Shown here: one piece after another, positions 7,555 through 16,542 of the stretch
How positions within the stretch are numbered: position 1 is the stretch's first letter
Layout: each line of letters begins with the position of its first letter
Source of the DNA: Patescibacteria group bacterium
Lineage (GTDB): Bacteria > Patescibacteriota > Gracilibacteria > UM-FILTER-43-11
Assembly (NCBI GenBank): GCA_018825145.1
Contig: JAHJFD010000052.1
Span: 1 to 37,867, forward strand
Reading direction: 5' to 3'
DNA: 37,867 nt
Notes under the pieces: model-generated
Database searches by the model: none
What the model was told of the DNA's origin: nothing
What the model saw: only the letters and a program-made list of their open reading frames with translations
Made by a program: the position numbers and the translations under genes

Positions 7555-8652
7555 TTACTTCTTTTTGCTCTTTTTATCAAGGACTTTTTTTGAATTTGCG
7601 ACCATATAAAGTAAAAACAGGAAGAGCAAAAGTCCAATGATGACCAAGGCAAAAGTCTGCCAGCGGTAGATAGCCGTAATGGTAAGTTTTCCGATTCGAT
7701 ATTCACCCTTATCATCGAATACTTTGAGCTTCACCTCATAGGTTCCGGGTTTTTCGAAAATTTTATCGGCGATGACACCGGTATTTTCCACCCCTTCGCC
7801 AAAATCCCACTCATAAGTAACAATTTCACCGTCCGGATCATTGGCCTTCAACGCGTTGAAGGTTACCACCGTACCTGCCGAAACGATGTTGCTTTCTGTG
7901 TCGATATAGGGCACGGGGCCTTTATTTTTACTGTTCGGATCCACGTTGTCTCCCAGGCCGTCCTGATCCGCGTCAGCATTTTCTTTCGGATCCTCCGGGA
8001 AAGCATCGGAATTATCCCCTACTCCGTCTCCATCCGTGTCGACTGTTTCTTTAGCGTCATTCGGGAACATGTCCTCAATGTCCGTGACTCCGTCACCGTC
8101 GTCGTCAACATCCGCGTTATTCCCCTTGCCATCGCCATCTGTGTCCTGCCATTCAGCCGGATTCAGCGGAAAAGCGTCATTTTTATCGCTTGTCCCGTCA
8201 TTGTCGTCATCAGAGTCCTGACGGTTGGGAATACCATCGCTGTCTGTATCAACATCTACATAAATTGAAGTGGTTATCTTGTTGTTGTTGGGGTTGTCTC
8301 CGTCATCTTTCCACGGAATGACCCTGGCGCTTACAGGGTAATCCCCCACAGAACTTGCCACCCAGTCAACGAAAACGTCATCGGTTCCACCGGCGATGAC
8401 TGATACGGGCTGATCTTCTCCAATAAACTGAGCGCGCTTTTCATCATAGAATTTCACGGTCCCGAAAAGATCCTGTTCGGAGTTGTTTTTTACCGTCGCG
8501 TAAATTCGTACTGTCTTTCCGACTATCACATAATTTTCCGTCCTGATGCTTCCTTCTTCCAGTGAAAGGTCTCCCGTAAAGTCCTGCGCCAGAACGGGCG
8601 TGACCCACAGAAAGGCCATCAATATGACCAAAAGACGGATTTGGCGCATCAT
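7555..8652 (-). CDS. Surface protein with thrombospondin type 3 repeats, PKD domain and C-terminal membrane anchor
   Basis: A signal peptide (about 1-22, ending VLAQD) is followed by a beta-rich CARDB-like domain (about 30-130), a run of Asp-rich type 3 repeats (about 133-240; units such as DTDGDGVGDNSDAFPEDPKE) that should bind many Ca2+ ions, a PKD domain (about 245-330; DPDGEIVTYEWDFGEG and FEKPGTYEVKLKVFDDKG), one transmembrane helix (about 333-353) and a basic cytoplasmic end (DKKSKKK). It is therefore exported and held in the membrane with the Ca-binding stalk outside. Possible roles are adhesion or envelope structure. It starts 10 bases after the gyrA stop and is probably co-transcribed with gyrA. 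Confidence 0.85.
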   Translation of the reverse strand: MMRQIRLLVILMAFLWVTPVLAQDFTGDLSLEEGSIRTENYVIVGKTVRIYATVKNNSEQDLFGTVKFYDEKRAQFIGEDQPVSVIAGGTDDVFVDWVASSVGDYPVSARVIPWKDDGDNPNNNKITTSIYVDVDTDSDGIPNRQDSDDDNDGTSDKNDAFPLNPAEWQDTDGDGKGNNADVDDDGDGVTDIEDMFPNDAKETVDTDGDGVGDNSDAFPEDPKENADADQDGLGDNVDPNSKNKGPVPYIDTESNIVSAGTVVTFNALKANDPDGEIVTYEWDFGEGVENTGVIADKIFEKPGTYEVKLKVFDDKGEYRIGKLTITAIYRWQTFALVIIGLLLFLFLLYMVANSKKVLDKKSKKK

Positions 8653-8662
8653 AGGTTTGGCA

Positions 8663-11266
8663 TTATTTTTTTAGGGGCAACTCTTGTTTTCCTGTTTCAT
8701 TAGGTTGTTCGTCATCAAGAATAAGTGAAAGGGAGGCAACCCGATCACCATCTTTCAGACGCATGACATAGACCCCCTGAGTGGCGCGGCCTGAGGTTGG
8801 GACTTGTTTCATCGGAAGTCTGATCATTTGTCCATGGGAAGAGATGAGAATCAGATCACCGTTCATGGTGTTATCCAGAACGCGAGCGCCAACCACTTTA
8901 CCTGTTTTTTGAGTTACGTTAGCGGTTTTTACACCGCTACCTCCGCGTCCCTGGAAGCGATATTGCGCGACCTGAGTTGTTTTGGAAAGACCGTTCTCCA
9001 TTACAACAAGCACGCGGCTGGATTCTTCGTTTCTGACCACTTCCATACCAACCACCTGGTCGTCTTTTTTAAGACGGATACCACGAACACCCTGACTGGC
9101 ACGTCCCATGGACCGCACATCGCTTTGTTTAAATCGAATGCACTGTCCATTGCGAGTGATGATTACAATTTGATCTCCTTCAGAACTTGGCCTGACCCAA
9201 TCAAGATTATCTCCTTCACGAAGCTTGATAGCGATAAGGCCGGACTTGCGGACGTTGTCAAAATCCTTGACCGAGGTCTTCTTCACCGTACCTTTTCTGG
9301 TTGCCATGAAGAGGAAGTCTCCTTGCCTTTTGTTAAGATCCAGCATAGACGTCACCGATTCATCCTGGTCGAGCTGGAGCAGATTGACAATAGCCTGCCC
9401 TTTTGCTGTGCGGCTGGCCTGTGGCACTTCGTAAGCCGGTAGTCTGAACACGCGGCCGCGATCGGTAAAATAGTAGAGGTCGTCATGTGTTTTGACGTGT
9501 ATGATCTGCGCTATTTCATCCTCATCTTTGGTGGTCATGCCAATAACCCCCTTTCCGCCACGGCCCTGGGTACGATAAACCGATGGGCTCATACGTTTGA
9601 TATAGCCGCCACGCGTGAGGGCCACAATCATATCTTCGTTAGGAATAAGCGCCTTGGCGTTGAATTCACCGACAGCGTGGGGAATGACTTCGGTCCGGCG
9701 TTCATCCCCGTATTTCTCGATGATTTCCTGCGTTTCTTTTTGGATGATAGATAGGACTTTTTTGGGGTTGCCTAAAATGCCTTCACATTCTTTTATGAAG
9801 TCGAGTTTTTCTTTGAGCTCATCTTCGATTTTTTTACGTTCAAGGCCGGCCAGTGTCTGCAGGCGCATTTCGAGAATAGCCTTGGCCTGTAAGTCGGACA
9901 GTTTGAACTTCTTAATCAGATTTTCCTTAGCGATTTCTTTGGTCGCGGAACCCCGAATGGTAGCAATGACCGCGTCAATGTCATCCAGGGCGATTTTTAA
10001 GCCCTCCAGAATATGGGCCCTGGCTTTGGCGACCCTAAGCTCGAATTCCGTTCGGCGGGTGACGACAACCTGTCTGTGTTTCACAAATTCCTCCAGAATA
10101 GCCTTTAAATCGAGTAGTCTTGGCTGGATGCCGTCAATGAGGGCGATCATGTTGAAGCCAAAAGACGACTGCAGGCTGGTATATTTGTAAAGCTGATTGA
10201 GGATTTTTTTGGGGTAGCCGTCGCGCTTGATTTCAACGACGACACGTACGCCTTCACGGTTGGATTCATCGCGGAGATCAGAAATGCCGGTTATCTTCTT
10301 GTCGCGTACCAGATTAGCCATGCTTTCAACCAGACTGGCCTTGTTTACCTGATAAGGCACTTCGGTGATAACGATCTGGAATTTTCCGCTTTTCTGCTCT
10401 TCGATGTCGGCCTTACCGCGCATGATGATGCTGCCACGGCCTGTTGCGTAAGCCGTTTTAATGGCTTCGGGGTCGTAGATCATGCCGCCTGTCGGGAAGT
10501 CGGGGCCTTTGATGAACTGCATCAGGTCTTCGATGGTGGAATCAGGGTTATCGATAAGGTGTTTTACCGCCGTCATGACCTCGGTGAGATTGTGAGGCGG
10601 AATGTTAGTGGCCATACCCACCGCGATACCCATGGAGCCATTGAGCAGCAGAGACGGAATTCGGGCCGGAAGGACGACCGGTTCTTTGAGCCGTCCATCG
10701 TAATTGGGGCGGAAGCTGACGGTGTCCTTTTCGATGTCGGCCAGCAGTTCATCTGTGATCTTTGCCATTTTGGCCTCGGTATAACGCATGGCCGCCGCGT
10801 TGTCGCCGTCCATGGAACCGAAGTTCCCCTGACCGTGCACCAGCGGATAACGCATGGCGAAATCCTGGGCCATACGGACCATGGAATCGTAAACGGCCGT
10901 GTCGCCGTGCGGATGGTATTTACCGAGAACGTCACCTACCACTGTGGCGGATTTGCGGAATTTGGCACCTGAGCGAAGGCCCAGTTCGTGCATAGAATAA
11001 AGTATGCGGCGGTGCACAGGCTTAAGGCCGTCACGGACGTCTGGCAGGGCGCGCGAAACGATCACGCTCATGGCGTAATCGAGATAACATTCCTCCATTT
11101 CATTCACGATGTCTTTGGGGGTATCGTTCATGCTTAAAGAAAGAGGATTAACCGGTTCCTGATTGTCGTTACCCTTTTCGGTTTCGGGTTCCGTTTCAGG
11201 CTTGTTTTCGGACTCATTCTCAGGCGTTTCATCTTCATGAAGATTTTTCTCTTTTTTCGGGCTCAC
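8663..11266 (-). CDS. gyrA: DNA gyrase subunit A
   Basis: The breakage-reunion subunit of the type II topoisomerase that introduces negative supercoils. It shows [20 protein letters not shown], the quinolone-region motif [12 protein letters not shown] (Thr where E. coli has Ser83), and the catalytic tyrosine in [11 protein letters not shown] (Tyr162 in this numbering). The C-terminal third has the GyrA box QGRGGKG, which distinguishes gyrase from ParC, and beta-propeller repeats. The frame can start at GTG 11266, giving an acidic, low-complexity 45-residue extension (Glu/Pro/Asn rich), or at ATG 11131 ([20 protein letters not shown]), which matches the usual GyrA N-terminus. The open, biased extension makes either plausible. 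The rest of the length is normal. Confidence 0.93.
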   Translation of the reverse strand: MSPKKEKNLHEDETPENESENKPETEPETEKGNDNQEPVNPLSLSMNDTPKDIVNEMEECYLDYAMSVIVSRALPDVRDGLKPVHRRILYSMHELGLRSGAKFRKSATVVGDVLGKYHPHGDTAVYDSMVRMAQDFAMRYPLVHGQGNFGSMDGDNAAAMRYTEAKMAKITDELLADIEKDTVSFRPNYDGRLKEPVVLPARIPSLLLNGSMGIAVGMATNIPPHNLTEVMTAVKHLIDNPDSTIEDLMQFIKGPDFPTGGMIYDPEAIKTAYATGRGSIIMRGKADIEEQKSGKFQIVITEVPYQVNKASLVESMANLVRDKKITGISDLRDESNREGVRVVVEIKRDGYPKKILNQLYKYTSLQSSFGFNMIALIDGIQPRLLDLKAILEEFVKHRQVVVTRRTEFELRVAKARAHILEGLKIALDDIDAVIATIRGSATKEIAKENLIKKFKLSDLQAKAILEMRLQTLAGLERKKIEDELKEKLDFIKECEGILGNPKKVLSIIQKETQEIIEKYGDERRTEVIPHAVGEFNAKALIPNEDMIVALTRGGYIKRMSPSVYRTQGRGGKGVIGMTTKDEDEIAQIIHVKTHDDLYYFTDRGRVFRLPAYEVPQASRTAKGQAIVNLLQLDQDESVTSMLDLNKRQGDFLFMATRKGTVKKTSVKDFDNVRKSGLIAIKLREGDNLDWVRPSSEGDQIVIITRNGQCIRFKQSDVRSMGRASQGVRGIRLKKDDQVVGMEVVRNEESSRVLVVMENGLSKTTQVAQYRFQGRGGSGVKTANVTQKTGKVVGARVLDNTMNGDLILISSHGQMIRLPMKQVPTSGRATQGVYVMRLKDGDRVASLSLILDDEQPNETGKQELPLKK

Positions 11267-11395
11267 TTATTAGGCTTGTTTATGGGCTAAAGAATGGCTT
11301 AGGGCTGGCGAAAAATAGCGCCTGCCGTAACCTTACAAAGTCTATCACAAGCTGAGGAAGCCGAAAAGGGTTTTTTTGCTGATTTACTTGACGAA

Positions 11396-11442
11396 AAGGC
11401 CACCTCCAGCGCCGCTAGATTGCGGACGCCGGAGGTGGCCTT
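11396..11442 (-). terminator. Rho-independent terminator of the Gly-rich lipoprotein gene
   Basis: Perfect 12-bp arms AAGGCCACCTCC (11396-11407) and GGAGGTGGCCTT (11431-11442). Read on the minus strand the hairpin follows the gene's stop by about 20 bases and is followed by TTTTCGTC. It isolates this gene from gyrA. Confidence 0.75.
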
Positions 11443-11463
11443 GGGTGATTCCCCCTTTCTTAT

Positions 11464-12474
11464 TTATTGGATGGTGAAGATTGGATTATTAACCTGACCT
11501 TTACCCCGAATGGTGATGGTGGTCGGGTCAATCCCAATCCTTACCTGCCCAACGGCGACTGGGTCGACCTGAATGTGGAGCTCCATCGGACTGCCATCGT
11601 TCTTGTAGCAGTTCAGGCTGTTGAAGTCCGCGGCTCCTGCCGTGAGAGGCAGGCTGTAGGTGGTGAACGAACCGCCTGCAGGAACCTCGCACAGAATCAG
11701 AACGGCTTCGAGAGCCGTTGTGGTCTGGGGTGCTGTGTAGCCCCCGGACAGGTTGTTCACCAGTCTTAGCATCTGGGTGAGATGGTTGCCGGGGTTCGTC
11801 CCGTACACCTTGAAGATGACGGCATCCACAGCACCAACTCCCGATCCCAGATTTTGACTCGGCGATGCGCTGAACACCACCGCGTAGATGTCCGGCAGGT
11901 TGCCCATGGCCGTCACCACGTCCTGCGCGAAGCAGGTGGTGGTCGGGTCGGCCGGATGGAAAAATGGTGTGACCGGAACGAGCTCCAGCCAGACCGCCTT
12001 CTCGATCGCCGAGAACGCGGGATGAGCCAAAGCCACATCCCCAAACGTTGCCACGACTGGGTCCGAGTAGCCCTGGAGCTTCTCGGGTACCTGCCCGATG
12101 ACGGCCGAGATGAACTCTTCCCGAGGGACGGGATTGCTCGTGCCGCAGCCCGAAGCGAACAAGTTCGCGCAGGCTTCGCCGATCAGGGCCGCGGCCGCGT
12201 TGTAGGTGATGTCTGGGCAGGGATTGCCCCCGCCCTGACCACCCTGGCCACCGCCGCCGGTGTTGCCGGTGTTGCCGGTGCCACCCTGGCCAGCGTTTCC
12301 GCCGGTGTTGCCGGTGCCACCTGTACCGGCCGAACCGCCGGTGTTGCCACCTGTACCGGCTGTGCCACCGGAACCGCCTGCGCCAGCTACACCTCCGTCA
12401 GGGGAAGCGGCGAACTGCTCACCACAGCCCCAAAGGGCCAGGGCGAGACACATCAAGAAAATCATTCTCTTCAT
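11464..12474 (-). CDS. Gly-rich lipoprotein of unknown function, GC-rich and possibly acquired
   Basis: The N-terminus MKRMIFLMCLALALWGCGEQ carries a lipobox with Cys17, so the protein is probably lipidated and exported. Residues 27-87 are a Gly/Thr/Asn linker built from GGTGNTGG-like units. The rest (about 88-336) is a globular, Cys-containing domain (CPDITYNAAAALIGEAC, WLELVPVTPFFHPADP) that I do not recognise. Gly-rich lipoproteins of this style are familiar from Myxococcota. The gene differs from its neighbours: clearly GC-rich codons, a real SD (GGAGAG just before the ATG), its own terminator and a structured leader. This points to horizontal acquisition or a separately regulated accessory gene; function is not inferred. 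Confidence 0.75.
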   Translation of the reverse strand: MKRMIFLMCLALALWGCGEQFAASPDGGVAGAGGSGGTAGTGGNTGGSAGTGGTGNTGGNAGQGGTGNTGNTGGGGQGGQGGGNPCPDITYNAAAALIGEACANLFASGCGTSNPVPREEFISAVIGQVPEKLQGYSDPVVATFGDVALAHPAFSAIEKAVWLELVPVTPFFHPADPTTTCFAQDVVTAMGNLPDIYAVVFSASPSQNLGSGVGAVDAVIFKVYGTNPGNHLTQMLRLVNNLSGGYTAPQTTTALEAVLILCEVPAGGSFTTYSLPLTAGAADFNSLNCYKNDGSPMELHIQVDPVAVGQVRIGIDPTTITIRGKGQVNNPIFTIQ

Positions 12475-12597
12475 CGGTCTCTCCGATCTTTAGCCCTCGA
12501 GGGGCATTATTTGAACTGGGGGAATCATTCCCCCTCTCATTCGCCGTCCTCCACCATGGAAGCCGGAGAATAGTAGAAAAGGATGTCCCAGTTCAAA
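12475..12597 (-). promoter_or_regulatory. Structured 5' leader of the Gly-rich lipoprotein gene
   Basis: On the transcript, an 11-bp inverted repeat pairs 12587-12597 with 12510-12520 (TTTGAACTGGG and its complement). A second perfect hairpin (GGGGG at 12518-12522 and CCCCC at 12530-12534) shares three G positions with the first, so the two cannot fully coexist. A short palindrome lies near 12493-12505 (GCCCTCGAGGGGC on the plus strand). Finally ATCGG/CCGAT encloses the SD (AGAGA loop) and the first two bases of the start codon. A possible promoter lies upstream (TTGACT complement near 12650, AT-rich -10 near 12630). Alternative structures ending at a masked SD suggest leader control; this is inference. 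Confidence 0.45.
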
Positions 12598-12700
12598 AAC
12601 CAAATGTCAAAGAACAGAGTGTATTATATTAAACTATTTTTTCTGCAAAAGTCAATTTTTTCCGCCGCAAAAAAGAACATGTGCTTTTCTGATTCATTCT

Positions 12701-13366
12701 TTATGCCCATTCTATCGGCTTTAAACCATGTGACAGCAAATATTCGTTTGCCTTTGAGAAATGTTTACAGCCAAAAAATCCCCTGTGAGCTGACAGAGGC
12801 GATGGATGTGGCGCCCGTAAAATAAGATGTTTTCTTTCATCGATCATCCAGGCCTTATCACCCGCATAATTACCCCAGAGCATAAAAACCACGTGTTCTT
12901 TCTTTTCGGAAATCAGCCGAATCACTTCATCGGTAAACGTTTCCCAGCCTTTTTTCTGGTGAGAACCTGCCATGTGGGCGATCACCGTGAGCGTGGCATT
13001 CAGCAAAAATACGCCCTGCTTTGCCCAGTGCTCCAGATTGCCGTGTCCGGGCACTGGCTTTCCGATATCCGCTTCGATTTCTTTGTAAATATTCACAAGA
13101 GAAGGCGGCGTTGGCACATCGTGATTCACCGAAAAACACAGACCATGGGCCTGCCCCGGCCCGTGGTAAGGATCCTGTCCCAAAATCACCACTTTCACCT
13201 TATCAAAAGGACATAGGTCAAAGGCCCTGAAGACGTCTTTGGGGGGCGGGAAAATTTTTTTTGTTTTGTATTCATCGCGTACAAATTCAGCCAGCTCCTC
13301 AAAATAGGGCTTGTCGAATTCCGGCTGAAGTAAGGTCTTCCAGGATTTTTCTATTTTCACATCCAT
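12701..13366 (-). CDS. ung: Uracil-DNA glycosylase, family 1
   Basis: It removes uracil from DNA in base excision repair. The water-activating motif GQDPYHGPGQAHGLCFSV is at about residues 64-81 (Asp65), a uracil-binding segment LLNATLTVIAHMAGSHQ follows, and the DNA-intercalation loop HPSPLSAHRGFFGC is near the C-terminus. At 221 residues it is a full-length Ung. The ATG lies three bases after the stop of the VIT-like gene, so the two are co-transcribed. The 226-base stretch downstream, to 12475, holds only the leader and promoter of the Gly-rich lipoprotein gene. Confidence 0.95.
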   Translation of the reverse strand: MDVKIEKSWKTLLQPEFDKPYFEELAEFVRDEYKTKKIFPPPKDVFRAFDLCPFDKVKVVILGQDPYHGPGQAHGLCFSVNHDVPTPPSLVNIYKEIEADIGKPVPGHGNLEHWAKQGVFLLNATLTVIAHMAGSHQKKGWETFTDEVIRLISEKKEHVVFMLWGNYAGDKAWMIDERKHLILRAPHPSPLSAHRGFFGCKHFSKANEYLLSHGLKPIEWA

Positions 13367-13369
13367 CGG

Positions 13370-13852
13370 CTAAATGTTTCCGAAAAACTTATCGATCAGC
13401 ACACCCACATAAAAGGAAATGATGACTACCGCTGTTGCGATCCCCCAATGTTCCAGAATGGCATGCACTTTGGATTCTTTGCGCCATTTCGCGATAAGAA
13501 TACTGATGCCCCCGAGTAATAACAGGGCCCACACGCAGCTGACATAAATGGCTGACGTAAGATCAAGCAGTATCACCGGCAAGGCAAAGGTCAGGGCGAT
13601 GATAAGTTTAGCGAAAAAAGTGGCAATCATGGATTCCCATATTTCGGGATGTTCGTTGTGTTCTGATGATTCCTCTGAAAGGTGCATACCAAAAGCATCA
13701 GACATGGCGTCCGCGATGGCAATGGTCAGTATGCCCCCCAAAACCGCCAGTTTTGAATGCGTACCAGAATAGAGCCCGACCATCAGCCCTAAAGTAGTGA
13801 CGATTCCTGAAGCCACCCCGAAGCTTAAGCCTTTGGCATATGATAGTTTCAT
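13370..13852 (-). CDS. Short VIT1/CCC1-family membrane protein (probable Fe2+/Mn2+ transporter)
   Basis: The 160-residue protein has an N-terminal segment typical of the VIT/CCC1 family, SFGVASGIVTTLGLMVGLYS then GILTIAIADAMSDAFGMHLS with acidic residues in the loop (EESSEHNEHPE) that could bind metal. About four to five membrane helices are visible. Eukaryotic relatives move Fe2+ or Mn2+ into vacuoles; bacterial forms are usually 220-240 residues, so this one is short and may act as a dimer. It is followed immediately by ung. The start ATG has no SD. Substrate is inferred from family only. Confidence 0.65.
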   Translation of the reverse strand: MKLSYAKGLSFGVASGIVTTLGLMVGLYSGTHSKLAVLGGILTIAIADAMSDAFGMHLSEESSEHNEHPEIWESMIATFFAKLIIALTFALPVILLDLTSAIYVSCVWALLLLGGISILIAKWRKESKVHAILEHWGIATAVVIISFYVGVLIDKFFGNI

Positions 13853-13870
13853 AATAATTGATTATCTGCT

Positions 13871-13960
13871 GGCGGAGGGACAGGGATTCGAACCCTGGAG
13901 ACCCTTACGGGTCCAACAGTTTTCAAGACTGCCGCATTCAACCGCTCTGCCATCCCTCCC
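13871..13960 (-). tRNA. tRNA-Ser (anticodon UGA), CCA encoded
   Basis: The minus strand folds as a class II tRNA of 90 nt: acceptor arm GGAGGGA/TCCCTCC, discriminator G and encoded CCA (13871-13873). The anticodon loop CTTGAAA gives UGA, reading UCA and related Ser codons. A long variable arm (GGACCC...GGGTCT) and the T-arm GGTTCGAATCC confirm Ser. It lies between the SLH-CAP and VIT genes, all on the minus strand. Confidence 0.95.
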
Positions 13961-14044
13961 CGCGCGTCAAAAGTTTAGAGAAACGGCTGAAAATTGCAAG
14001 CTCAGTTCCGTTTTTTTTCTTTTAAAAAAACCCGGGGTCTCCAA

Positions 14045-15205
14045 TCACTCGCATGGATTAGAGGGGTAATTGTCCACGCCAAAAGAAGAATGAGTAGCCA
14101 GATACATCAGTTCGTCGGAGTAATCGATGGCAATCCCCACACCCAGTTCCACGAAGTCCGGTTCTATTACGTTGTCATAGTGACTTGTATAACTGGTTCC
14201 TTCTTCGGCCATAAAGGCGTCAAAAATAAAACGCGCGGCTTCTATAGCCTGCTCAGTGCAATCGGACTCCTTACAGCGAAAAGTACGAAGGCCCAGACTT
14301 TCACCGTAAATCATTCCCGTGAGATCTCTGAACACGATTCCCAAGCCGGAAAACCATTCAGTGAGCGATTGCCCGCCCGGACGATTATGAGTCAGCTCTT
14401 TGCTGCTTTTGTTGTCCTTGGCCCAAACGGAGGAAGAGTAGTCTAAACCGTTATTTAATGTAAGTGGTCCCATGCTGCGGTTCGCCCGGGCCTGATTGTG
14501 CCAACTGAGCCACTGATTACGTACCTCATTCATATCGACGGAAGCGGGCACCTGGTCATCCAGGCAGCTAAGATCGGGGGAAACAATAGTATCTGTAGGC
14601 AACGGGAAGACAAAGGTTTTGGCAGGTTTACTTTTGATTTCCTCCATGATGCGATAGATCATCTCGGCCATCTGACTGCGCTTTACCAGTTGCGTAACTG
14701 TTCTGAACGAATCGGGAATATAAGCATTGTTCTGCATAGATCGGATGTAAACCTCGTACCATTGCCCGCTGGTGTCGGTACTTAGGTCAACGTTCAGCGT
14801 GTTTACCAGAATTTTTGCCGCTTCGGCCAGATTAATATGTTTGGCAGGTTTGAAGGTGCTATCGGGGTAACCGCCAATGATTCCATTATCTTTGGCATAA
14901 CAGACCCAGGTAGCGAACCATTCATTTTTCTGTACATCGGGAAAACAGTCTTCGGCAGGTTTGGGTGGCTCACTACCCAACCTGGCACCCACGATGATTT
15001 TGGTAAATTCAGCGCGGTTCAAAGACTTTTGCGGCTGATAAGAACCGTCCGGATACCCCTGAACGATGTTATTTTCGGCCAGATAACGAATCGCTGTTTC
15101 GTATGGATCACCGGCGATATCAATCAATTCTTTCGGTTCCTGAAGAGCGTGAGTATTCGATACCAAAAGAAAAACTGCGAGGAAAGAAATAATGAATTTT
15201 TTCAT
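14045..15205 (-). CDS. Secreted protein with SLH repeats and a CAP/SCP (PR-1-like) domain
   Basis: A signal peptide (about 1-20, FLAVFLLVSNTHA) precedes three S-layer homology repeats at about 25-75 (AIRYLAENNIVQGYPDGSYQ), 85-135 (WVCYAKDNGIIGGYPDSTFK) and 143-195, the last more divergent. Residues about 225-375 form a CAP domain: WLSWHNQARANRSMGPL, LTHNRPGGQ, YGESLG and SHYDNVIEP. SLH repeats anchor proteins non-covalently to cell-wall polymers; CAP domains are found in secreted proteins of several activities. The protein is thus an envelope-attached CAP protein. It ends with TGA. The CAP metal/His positions are partly conserved (His in LTHNR and SHYDN), so activity cannot be judged. Confidence 0.88.
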   Translation of the reverse strand: MKKFIISFLAVFLLVSNTHALQEPKELIDIAGDPYETAIRYLAENNIVQGYPDGSYQPQKSLNRAEFTKIIVGARLGSEPPKPAEDCFPDVQKNEWFATWVCYAKDNGIIGGYPDSTFKPAKHINLAEAAKILVNTLNVDLSTDTSGQWYEVYIRSMQNNAYIPDSFRTVTQLVKRSQMAEMIYRIMEEIKSKPAKTFVFPLPTDTIVSPDLSCLDDQVPASVDMNEVRNQWLSWHNQARANRSMGPLTLNNGLDYSSSVWAKDNKSSKELTHNRPGGQSLTEWFSGLGIVFRDLTGMIYGESLGLRTFRCKESDCTEQAIEAARFIFDAFMAEEGTSYTSHYDNVIEPDFVELGVGIAIDYSDELMYLATHSSFGVDNYPSNPCE

Positions 15206-15295
15206 AAAAACATAACTTCACTGTCATTTTTTGAGCTTATTTTACCATAACACATAAAAAAATGATGATTCAGTATATACCGGGTGTATGCCAAA

Positions 15296-15317
15296 AGCCC
15301 CGACGTACGTCGGGGCT
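15296..15317 (-). terminator. Perfect palindrome, probable terminator of the 2-TM protein gene
   Basis: A 22-bp perfect palindrome centred on GACGTACGTC with GC-rich arms (AGCCCC/GGGGCT), followed on the minus strand by TTTTGG. It lies 24 bases beyond the stop of the GC-rich small gene. Confidence 0.7.
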
Positions 15318-15340
15318 GGCTACTTCCACGGAGGAAGGCT

Positions 15341-15595
15341 CTATTTGAGCTTATCTACGGCCTCCTTGTCGAGCCTGTCCAGGGTCTCGTCAATCTCGTC
15401 CATGGTGGCCCGCCATCCTTTCCGGCGAACACTTTTGCTGATTGCGTACGCGCAGTAGAGCACGTACAGTCCTACCAGCATCGCCGGCACGTAGAATATC
15501 CACATAGACCAGAATCGGGCGAAAGCACCCAGTAGACACAGAATCATGAAGACCGAGACATTGAGCTCCCGGTTGAAAATGTGCACGTATAGCAT
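15341..15595 (-). CDS. Small two-helix membrane protein, GC-rich, unknown function
   Basis: An 84-residue protein with two hydrophobic helices (about 14-30 and 31-53; VFMILCLLGAF and WIFYVPAMLVGLYVLYCAYA) and a charged C-terminal amphipathic helix (ATMDEIDETLDRLDKEAVDK) probably in the cytoplasm. I do not recognise a family. It has the strongest SD in the window (AGGAGGG, eight bases before the ATG), a GC-rich coding style and its own terminator, like the Gly-rich lipoprotein gene 3 kb away and unlike the other neighbours. This supports a shared foreign or accessory origin. The 151 bases upstream contain a hairpin over the SD and a GC-rich inverted repeat near 15649-15662. Confidence 0.7.
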   Translation of the reverse strand: MLYVHIFNRELNVSVFMILCLLGAFARFWSMWIFYVPAMLVGLYVLYCAYAISKSVRRKGWRATMDEIDETLDRLDKEAVDKLK

Positions 15596-15599
15596 GTGA

Positions 15600-15615
15600 T
15601 TCCCTCCTGCGGGAA
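15600..15615 (-). promoter_or_regulatory. Hairpin enclosing the SD of the 2-TM protein gene
   Basis: TTCCC (15611-15615 complement) and GGGAA (15600-15604 complement) are perfect 5-bp arms; the loop and 3' arm contain the SD AGGAGGG. Folding would reduce ribosome access, as in the leader of the Gly-rich lipoprotein gene. Confidence 0.45.
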
Positions 15616-15746
15616 GTAGAGTGATTTGGATTGGCGAGCTAAACCCGCCGTAAAACGGGGGTCAACCACTGACCAACCCAATAAATTCTACTTCGCTTTG
15701 GTGTTAAAGAGCGTGGGAGGAATATTAACACCCATTTAATTTTCTG

Positions 15747-16478
15747 TTAAGTATAACTAAGTAGATAATGATTGTCTTTTAACCACTTCCTCATGCCCTT
15801 ATATTCAGGTATTGCCTCGGCCACCAACCTCCAGAATGAAGTAGAATGATTCATGTGTTTCAGGTGGCAAAGTTCGTGTACCACCACGTAATCAATGATC
15901 TCGATAGGCGCCATAATCAGGCGCCAGTTGAAGTTCAGGTTTTTGGCACTGGAACAGCTTCCCCAGCGGGTTTTCTGGTTGCGGAAGGTGACGCGGTTGT
16001 ATTTGAGCCGGTAATGTTCATTAAAAAACTGCAGACGGTCATGAATGACTTCTTCGGCTTTCTTTTTGTAAAATTCCTGAACTATTTTTTTGATGGCCTT
16101 TTTGCCATCGGATAGTGTAGTGGCATTGTGCAGAGTGATTTCCAGATTATTACCGCTTACACGAATGCCCGGCTTCCAGGAAAGTGACGGAATTAGTTTG
16201 AGTGTAAGGGTTTCGCCGAAGTAGAAATATGTATCACCATCTTTGTGCCGGCGTTTGGGGCGCTGAGCCGACTTTTTGAGGGCCTGATTCCAGTGTTTTT
16301 CGATCCAGGGTGTCTGCTTTCTGAGGAAGCTGTCAATCTGCATGCTCAGGGCGTAGCGTGGAATAACCATAACAAGTTCAGGTTTTTCGGATTCGATCTG
16401 AAGGCGCAAACGTCTGGCTCGTGGGCTTCGCCGAACGGTGATCGGGACTTTTCGTTGATTGATGACGAGTTCCTCCAT
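15747..16478 (-). CDS. YgjP-like (DUF45) M48-type metallopeptidase
   Basis: The 243-residue protein has the DUF45 layout: an N-terminal beta-rich segment with VTVRRSPRARRLRLQI, then KNLNFNWRLIMAPIEIIDYV and the zinc motif VVHELCHLKHMNHS (HExxH-like, His-Glu-Leu-Cys-His), with a downstream His in the MNHSTSFW segment as the likely third ligand. YgjP relatives are cytosolic zinc proteins of uncertain substrate. A consensus TATAAT (complement of 16486-16491) lies seven bases before the ATG, so the mRNA is predicted to be leaderless. The gene is divergent from the YIP1-like gene. Confidence 0.88.
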   Translation of the reverse strand: MEELVINQRKVPITVRRSPRARRLRLQIESEKPELVMVIPRYALSMQIDSFLRKQTPWIEKHWNQALKKSAQRPKRRHKDGDTYFYFGETLTLKLIPSLSWKPGIRVSGNNLEITLHNATTLSDGKKAIKKIVQEFYKKKAEEVIHDRLQFFNEHYRLKYNRVTFRNQKTRWGSCSSAKNLNFNWRLIMAPIEIIDYVVVHELCHLKHMNHSTSFWRLVAEAIPEYKGMRKWLKDNHYLLSYT

Positions 16479-16485
16479 GTCTTTG

Positions 16486-16491
16486 ATTATA
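16486..16491 (-). promoter_or_regulatory. -10 box of the ygjP-like gene, leaderless spacing
   Basis: TATAAT on the minus strand, seven bases upstream of the ATG at 16478. The -35 is weak. A second TATAAT on the plus strand (16519-16524) serves the divergent YIP1-like gene with a short leader of about 11 nt. Confidence 0.5.
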
Positions 16492-16542
16492 TATCAGGAT
16501 GTAGTAAAATCAGACCAATATAATATTTAAACAAAAAAACAA

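Noticed and set aside
11464-12474. Assembly chimera with a Myxococcota contig
   Set aside because: The GC-rich stretch is limited to one gene, while ung, VIT and the tRNA around it are normal; read depth would be needed to decide.
12583-12825. Plus-strand 80-residue frame
   Set aside because: It overlaps the leader region and the end of ung and shows no protein-like pattern.
13797-14069. Plus-strand frame across the tRNA
   Set aside because: It runs antisense through the tRNA-Ser gene and the SLH-CAP gene end; no coding signal.
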